Positions 7,261 to 11,000 of a stretch of DNA of 11,000 nucleotides are shown piece by piece. Within the stretch, counting starts at the first letter, position 1, and the number at the start of each line of letters is the position of its first letter. Under the pieces are notes generated by a model. It was not told where the DNA came from. It did not search any database and was given only the letters and a program-made list of their open reading frames with translations. The stretch is from Neocallimastix lanati (nom. inval.) (Eukaryota; Neocallimastigomycota; Neocallimastigomycetes; Neocallimastigales; Neocallimastigaceae). The position numbers were made by a program, and so were the translations under genes. The stretch is from NCBI GenBank assembly GCA_016946835.1, contig JACVTC010000042.1, positions 584,001 to 595,000 of the forward strand, in the 5' to 3' direction.

Positions 7261-7716
7261 TTATATAATATTCATATTTTTATCTGGAATTTCATTAAAT
7301 TTTGATATATCAGGAGGTAGTTGTTTTTTAATATATCTTGATATTTGGGATTTAATTGAACTATATTTAGGGCATATCAATCCAATTTCTTCAGATATTT
7401 CATTATATATATGTTTTGGATTTATATCAAATGGGATTGAGGTTTTTCTAATTTCATTTTTCATTTTATGATTTACTATTGATACAGATGCATCATATTC
7501 TTTTCCTGGATGAGTATGTTTGTTTTCATATTTTATTACTTTATTATTATCATTTAGAATAATGTAAGATTTACATTTTTTAACTGTTTTATATTTAGTA
7601 CGTTTGAATATTTTTGTATTATTCGTTATATACCATAAATTAAATTTATATTTTCTATTTACAATGATTTGGTTTTTTTCTTTATTAGTTTCACTTATTT
7701 CTAATTGATCATCCAT
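7261..7716 (-). pseudogene. FLYWCH-like zinc-finger part of the MULE relic
   Basis: The 151-residue piece starts MDDQLEISETNK at a good ATG (7716) that follows an A+T-rich leader, likely the true start. Residues about 23-72 (NLWYIT, KYKTVKKCKSYIIL, ENKHTHPGKE) match FLYWCH domains, DNA-binding zinc fingers often fused to MULE transposases. The second Cys (KKC) and the H-x-H pair are present, but the expected first Cys (YWxC) reads YKTV, so zinc binding may be impaired. Residues 85-145 resemble the linker before the transposase core. The frame ends at TAA 7263-7261, where homology continues in another frame. Confidence 0.75.
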
Positions 7717-7740
7717 TTATTATAAATATTTTAAATTAAA

Positions 7741-8115
7741 AGTTTTATTTTTTATTTTTTAATTTTTTTTGCTTTAATCTATTTTTTTTTATCTTATATT
7801 TTATTTTATTCTTTTTTTTTTTTTTTTTTTTTTTTTATTTTATATTTTACTTTATTATTTATTTTTTTTTATCTTATATTTTATTTTATACTTTTTTTTT
7901 TATTTTATATTTTACTTTTTTTTTTATATTTTATAATTTACTTTATTATTCTTTTTTTTATATTTTATATTTTACTTTATTATTTATTTTTTTATATTTT
8001 TTATTTTACTTTATTATTTATTTTTTTTATTTTTTATTTTATTACTTTATTATATATATATATTTTTTACTGTAAATATAAAAAAAAAAAAAAAAAAAAT
8101 AAAAATAAAAATAAA
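7741..8115. repeat. T-rich then A-rich low-complexity tract
   Basis: About 330 bp consist almost only of T with A, including a T25 run (7812-7836) and imperfect repeats of TTTTATATTTTACTTTATTATT. They are followed by a TA dinucleotide patch (8052-8064) and an A-rich run from 8080 (about 20 A, then AAAAAT repeats). The strand switch from T-rich to A-rich allows a large hairpin. It lies between divergent genes, where poly(dA:dT) tracts usually keep DNA free of nucleosomes. Confidence 0.85.
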
Positions 8116-8744
8116 AATAAATTTAACCCTATTCCTATTCATTTATTTTTACAAGCCACATTGTAATACATGAATAAATGACCAAACATAAATTAAACAT
8201 AAATTATGTCGAAATGCAATACTCATTTAAAAAGACTATTTAACAACTTTACATTACTAAACACAATATAACTTTTAATCTTAACTAGACTTAAAACAAC
8301 AACACTTCTCTTAATTCTGAGAAATACTTTATTTTTATGTTATTTAGTTATAATTAACTATTTAATTAATTGTTCTTGTGATTAGAATAAACTATTAATA
8401 ATTATTATTTAAGGAAATATTTAATAACTCTATAAAAATAAATATAAAATAATAAGAATATAATTAAAACATTGATTTATGCTATAAAATTTATTATTAA
8501 TTAAATATATAATTAATATATAGAAATCAAGCCACATATTAAAATTCTTGTAAAATCATTAGATTTATTGTGATTTATGACATTAATTTATGTTTGAATA
8601 ATAAAAACTATTTTATATTAATTAAGGTTTGAATATTTCATTTTATATCACCAATAATTTATTTACTTTACATAATTATTTTTAACCTGTAAAAAAGAAA
8701 AAAAAAAAGTAAAAATAAAATAAATTTATTTTTTATTGAAAAAA
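8116..8744. other. Gene-free upstream region of the ATPase/nuclease gene
   Basis: No protein or RNA gene is seen. The part at 8120-8340 has a little more G+C than its surroundings and could be a worn transposon fragment. CAAGCCACA occurs twice (8152-8160 and 8528-8536). A CCAAT pentamer at 8651-8655 and TATAT just before it are the only promoter-like signals near the gene. The 50 bp before the ATG are A-rich, ending in AAAAAAATGG, a usual leader for very A+T-rich fungi. Confidence 0.4.
8645..8744 (+). promoter_or_regulatory. Weak promoter candidate of the ATPase/nuclease gene
   Basis: TATAT at about 8644-8648 and CCAAT at 8651-8655 lie 90-100 bp before the ATG and are followed by an A-rich leader. 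In DNA this A+T-rich such motifs appear often by chance, so this is a pointer only. Confidence 0.2.
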
Positions 8745-9647
8745 ATGGGAAGGATTATTGACAGTGATTCTATGTTTATTAACTATCAAGAAATTTTAAA
8801 TCAGGATTACTTTGTAGATAAATCTAATATCATAAATAAATTTAACAAATTAATTGGAAAAAAAGGCTCTAAATATGTATGCATTACAAAACCAAGAAGA
8901 TTTGGTAAAACTTCAATAGCTGCAATGTTAATTACATATTATAGTAAAGGTATAGATTCTAAAAAAATATTTGATGAATTAAAAGTTTCTAAAGGAATTA
9001 GCTCTGATAATGACGAAAATAAAGTAGAAATAGATCAATATAATGAATTCCAAAAAAAATATCACACATTATATTTTGATTTCTCGTATGGTGTTAATTT
9101 CCACAAAACTTTAAAGGGTTATTTAAAATCAATTAATAAAAGATTAAAGAAAGATATTGAAGACTTATATCCAAATTCTAATATATTAAAAAAGTATGGT
9201 AAAAATATTTTTAATAATTTAGAAGAGATTTTTTTATCTAATAAAGAAAGGTTTATTTTTATTATTGATGAATGGGACTTTATAATTAGTAATAATTTGT
9301 TTACTCTCAAAGAGCAGGAGATGTATATTACTTTTTTAAATGATTTAATCAAAGATAAAGAATATGTAGCTTTTGCATATATGACAGGAATATTACCAAT
9401 ATCAAAACAATTGTCTCAGTCCACAATAAATTGTTTTACTGAATATTCTATGTTAAATGACAAAGATTATTACCAGTATTTTGGTTTTACTGAACAAGAA
9501 GTTAAAGATCTATGTGAAATTAATAAAACAAAATATAATAAAAATAAATCTTTAAAATATAATAATATAGAAGAATGGTATAACGGATATAAAAATTACA
9601 ATGGTGAAAAAATTTTAAATTCATGGTCAGTATATCACGCAAAATAA
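8745..9647 (+). CDS. N-terminal half: AAA-ATPase-like domain
   Basis: Counted from ATG 8745, residues 22-27 read YFVDKS, the family's Y(Y/F)VDKT entry motif. Residues 49-56 are KPRRFGKT, its Walker A loop (usually RPRRFGKS/T). Residues 170-178, FIFIIDEWD, form Walker B with the Asp-Glu pair, for ATP-bound magnesium and hydrolysis. AYMTGILPISK (211-221) is the sensor-like block and CFTEYSM (230-236) the family's N/C-F-x-EYSM motif. FGFTEQEVKDLC (246-257) and WYNGY (278-282) come next. The domain is complete up to NSWSVYHA, then runs into AAA-TAA-TAG. A Ser/Asp-rich stretch (residues 80-100) is an acceptable loop. Probably soluble: no signal peptide or membrane segment. Confidence 0.9.
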   Translation: MGRIIDSDSMFINYQEILNQDYFVDKSNIINKFNKLIGKKGSKYVCITKPRRFGKTSIAAMLITYYSKGIDSKKIFDELKVSKGISSDNDENKVEIDQYNEFQKKYHTLYFDFSYGVNFHKTLKGYLKSINKRLKKDIEDLYPNSNILKKYGKNIFNNLEEIFLSNKERFIFIIDEWDFIISNNLFTLKEQEMYITFLNDLIKDKEYVAFAYMTGILPISKQLSQSTINCFTEYSMLNDKDYYQYFGFTEQEVKDLCEINKTKYNKNKSLKYNNIEEWYNGYKNYNGEKILNSWSVYHAK

Positions 9648-10608
9648 TAGAATTGAAAATTATTGGACACAGACAGGACGATTTAATGAAGTGGTAGATT
9701 CAATTGACTTTAAAATTCATGGTGTAAAAAATGATATTTTAGATTTAATTAAAGGGAATAATATAGCTATAAAATTAGAAAAATACGGAGCGGAAGATCT
9801 ATTAAAAGATACAGAAACGAATGATTCACAAAAAAAAACAATAAAAGATAAAAATAAAAATAATATTAACAAGAAAAAGCAATTATATTCAAAGATGGTT
9901 ACATTTGGATTTTTAACTTATTGTGATGGTAAAATTTCCATTCCTAATAAAGAATTAAAGGAAGAATTTATAAAAGTTTTAGAAAGAAAAAAAAACCTGA
10001 ATTATTTATATGATTTAATTAATAATTCTAATAAAATGTTAGAACTGACAATTAAAAAAGATGTTAAAGGAATGTGTAAATTGTTAGAACATAGACATAT
10101 GAAAAAAATAAAACCAAAGGATAAAATGGATCATGGAAATTTAAAACGTGTTATTGATTACGCTTATTTTAATGCAAAAGATTATTATGATATTAAAGAA
10201 GAAGAGAGCAGCGGAAAAGGTAATTTAGATTATATTTTTTATCCTAAAATAGAAAATGAAGAAAAAAAACCTATTATTATTATAGAATTGAAAACAAATG
10301 GCTCAGCCGAAAATGCAATTAACCAAATACATAAAAAGAAATATTGGTTTAAAATTGAAGAAAAAGAATTTAAAGAAACTATTCTTTTAGTAGGAATAAG
10401 TTTAGCTAAGAATAAAAAAGAATATACATGTAAAATAGAAGAATATGCTAATGTTTCAGAACTTAAATCAGCTGAAAATGAAATGGAGAGAGAAAATAAA
10501 ACCAAAAAAAGAAAAAGGGAAAGTAATTCTAACTATGAATATGGTAATGTATATCAAGGAAAAAGAAGTAGAACAAAAAAAGCCAAAAATAAAATTGATT
10601 CTGAATAA
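8745..10608 (+). CDS. AAA-ATPase-like / PD-(D/E)XK nuclease protein, frame broken near 9645
   Basis: The product joins an AAA-ATPase-like domain (PF09820 type) and a C-terminal PD-(D/E)XK nuclease domain (PF08011 type). This architecture is common in Bacteroidetes and Clostridia and expanded in some fungi; its biological role is not established. The N-terminal half runs to TAA 9645-9647. Homology resumes in the next frame at once (NRIENYWTQTGRFNEVVDS), so one extra base, or two missing, separates the halves; joined length would be about 620 residues. Start: the ATG at 8745, with A-rich context; the TTG nine bases upstream is not a start. Both halves keep their motifs and show no other stops, so the break is recent, a sequencing error in the AAAA run, or recoding. 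No intron with convincing GT/AG ends is apparent at the break. Domain call sure; integrity uncertain. Confidence 0.9.
9642..10608 (+). CDS. C-terminal half: PD-(D/E)XK nuclease domain with basic tail
   Basis: The half has no ATG of its own near the break; its frame opens inside the conserved NRIENYWTQTGRF block, so it is a continuation of the upstream half. After VVDSIDF, an Asn/Lys-rich insert (about 9811-9882) interrupts the helical region before QLYSKMVTFGFLTY. The nuclease core follows: ESSGKGNLDYIFYP with Asp at 10228-10230, then PIIIIELK with Glu and Lys at 10285-10293, the D...ExK metal-binding set, and a Gln (NQIHKKKY) that often completes it. The family's GKGRxD reads GKGNLD. The tail holds KTKKRKRE and KRSRTKKAKNK, nuclear-localisation-like clusters, suggesting action in the nucleus. 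Stop TAA at 10606-10608. Confidence 0.88.
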
Positions 10609-10638
10609 GATAATTTATTAAAAAGATTAAGAAGTAAA

Positions 10639-10675
10639 AATAAAATAATATTTTTTTCTTTTTTTTTTTTTTTTT
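10639..10675 (+). terminator. Candidate polyadenylation region
   Basis: AATAAA at about 10639-10644, some 30 bp after the TAA stop, is followed by a T-rich stretch (about 10651-10675), the usual order of a eukaryotic 3'-end signal. The motif is common in this composition, so support is modest. Confidence 0.35.
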
Positions 10676-10759
10676 AAAAAAATAATAATTAATATAAAAG
10701 ATTATAAAATAAATTATAAATGTAGTAATTATAAATTTTAAAGTAGATTTGTAATTTTT

Positions 10760-10786
<27 letters not shown>
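10676..10786. other. A+T-rich flank without genes
   Basis: A short stretch after the 3' end of the nuclease gene, with TTTA repeats and a T run near 10757-10789; nothing else seen. Confidence 0.6.
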
Positions 10787-10790
<4 letters not shown>

Positions 10791-10814
10791 TTATTATTAT
10801 TTTATAGTATAAAA

Positions 10815-10905
<91 letters not shown>
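10815..10905. repeat. (ATT)n microsatellite
   Basis: About 30 uninterrupted ATT triplets in 91 bp, the reverse complement of the AAT runs at 3778-4035. A shorter, interrupted ATT run precedes it at about 10790-10803. Confidence 0.95.
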
Positions 10906-10907
<2 letters not shown>

Positions 10908-10914
10908 TTTAAAA

Positions 10915-10918
<4 letters not shown>

Positions 10919-10946
<28 letters not shown>
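10919..10946. repeat. Poly(A) run of 28
   Basis: An uninterrupted run of 28 A follows shortly after the ATT microsatellite. It could be the scar of a retroposed RNA tail, but no coding or RNA sequence precedes it, so simple slippage expansion is more likely. The last 54 bases of the window hold nothing recognisable. Confidence 0.9.
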
Positions 10947-11000
10947 GATTTTACATTATAAATTAATTTATTTATATATTAATAGTATCTAAACCGTCCA

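Larger units (their letters stand above)
6316..7716 (-). pseudogene. MULE transposase relic with N-terminal FLYWCH-like domain
   Basis: Pieces in order on the minus strand form a Mutator-like (MULE) transposase, a DDE enzyme that cuts and moves DNA transposons. Segment 7716-7261 is FLYWCH-like. A short shifted segment (about 7260-7200, DENFMIYKNYNIIIFQS) follows. The original frame then returns with ENVFADGTFYIAP, holding the first catalytic Asp, up to TAA 7077-7075. A third frame (from about 7083) carries EQATYELLFEELKK, LRCDFEKSI (second Asp) and CVWHYKRSL. After TAA 6643-6641 it continues with TNNASESFNNYL, the expected Glu region, to TAG 6442-6440. Past a T11 tract (6444-6454) another frame adds about 40 Lys-rich codons to TAG 6318-6316. 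At least three frameshifts and two stops make it a pseudogene. No terminal inverted repeats were recognised. Confidence 0.85.

Noticed and set aside
7205-7471. 88-codon plus-strand frame, hydrophobic like a membrane protein
   Set aside because: Antisense to the FLYWCH/MULE linker; hydrophobicity comes from T-rich codons opposite Lys/Asn codons.
9119-9352. 77-codon minus-strand frame
   Set aside because: Antisense to the ATPase Walker B region, no own motif.
684-9650. Alternative genetic code (TAA or TAG read as Gln)
   Set aside because: The nuclease gene encodes Gln only as CAA/CAG and both halves end in ordinary stops; reading TAA/TAG as Gln would not cure the frame change at 9645 or the TGA pair at 684.
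9640-9690. Intron at the frame break
   Set aside because: Conserved protein resumes within one or two codons, leaving no room for an intron, and no convincing GT...AG pair is seen.
10239-10505. 88-codon minus-strand frame with Ser/Leu/Ile-rich sequence
   Set aside because: Antisense to the PD-(D/E)XK core.
10790-10946. Retroposed gene with poly(A) tail
   Set aside because: Nothing but ATT repeats and A+T-rich filler precedes the A28 run, and no target duplication is visible.

Overview
The window is extremely A+T-rich eukaryotic nuclear DNA, full of homopolymer tracts and microsatellites, with no tRNA, rRNA or CRISPR array seen. It holds relics of three transposon classes plus a gene for an AAA-ATPase-like/PD-(D/E)XK nuclease protein. 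Base composition, Lys/Asn-rich proteins and this protein family together suggest an anaerobic gut fungus (Neocallimastigomycota) or a similar A+T-rich early-diverging fungus. This assignment is inference; the sequence does not prove it. The standard genetic code fits: the nuclease gene writes Gln as CAA/CAG and never uses TAA, TAG or TGA inside its conserved blocks, apart from one frameshift point.

Layout. Positions 3-863 (+) are the 3' end of a Ty3/gypsy pol gene: a D,D35E integrase core and its C-terminal module, broken by two adjacent TGA codons. It is followed by a short G-rich tract and a probable 3' LTR (886-1444) that carries 54-bp internal repeats and two matching palindromes. Positions 1710-3499 (-) are a decayed Ty1/copia element (gag, CCHC knuckle, protease region, pre-integrase zinc domain, start of integrase). 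It lacks reverse transcriptase and RNase H. Positions 3500-3780 are its presumed leader or promoter side. Positions 3778-4035 are an AAT and 9-bp (AATAATAAA) satellite. Positions 4036-6315 are non-coding A+T-rich DNA with a 60-bp duplication, a 25-bp array and a perfect 38-bp dispersed repeat. Positions 6316-7716 (-) are a FLYWCH/MULE transposase relic with frameshifts and stops. Positions 7717-8744 are a gene-free interval with long T-rich then A-rich tracts. Positions 8745-10608 (+) are the ATPase/nuclease gene, intact except for one frame change at about 9640-9650. Positions 10609-11000 are 3' flank with an (ATT)n microsatellite and poly(A)/poly(T) tracts.

Functionally the region is a transposon graveyard around one potentially active gene. 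No set of genes here looks like an operon or a cooperating pathway. Every in-frame stop in the relics is TGA or TAA, and each could come from CGA or CAA by a C-to-T change, which fits decay by cytosine deamination or a RIP-like process, though A+T drift alone could give the same picture. The best candidate for unusual biology is the ATPase/nuclease gene, because of its frame change at AAA-TAA, its Lys/Asn insert and its strongly basic, nuclear-signal-like tail.
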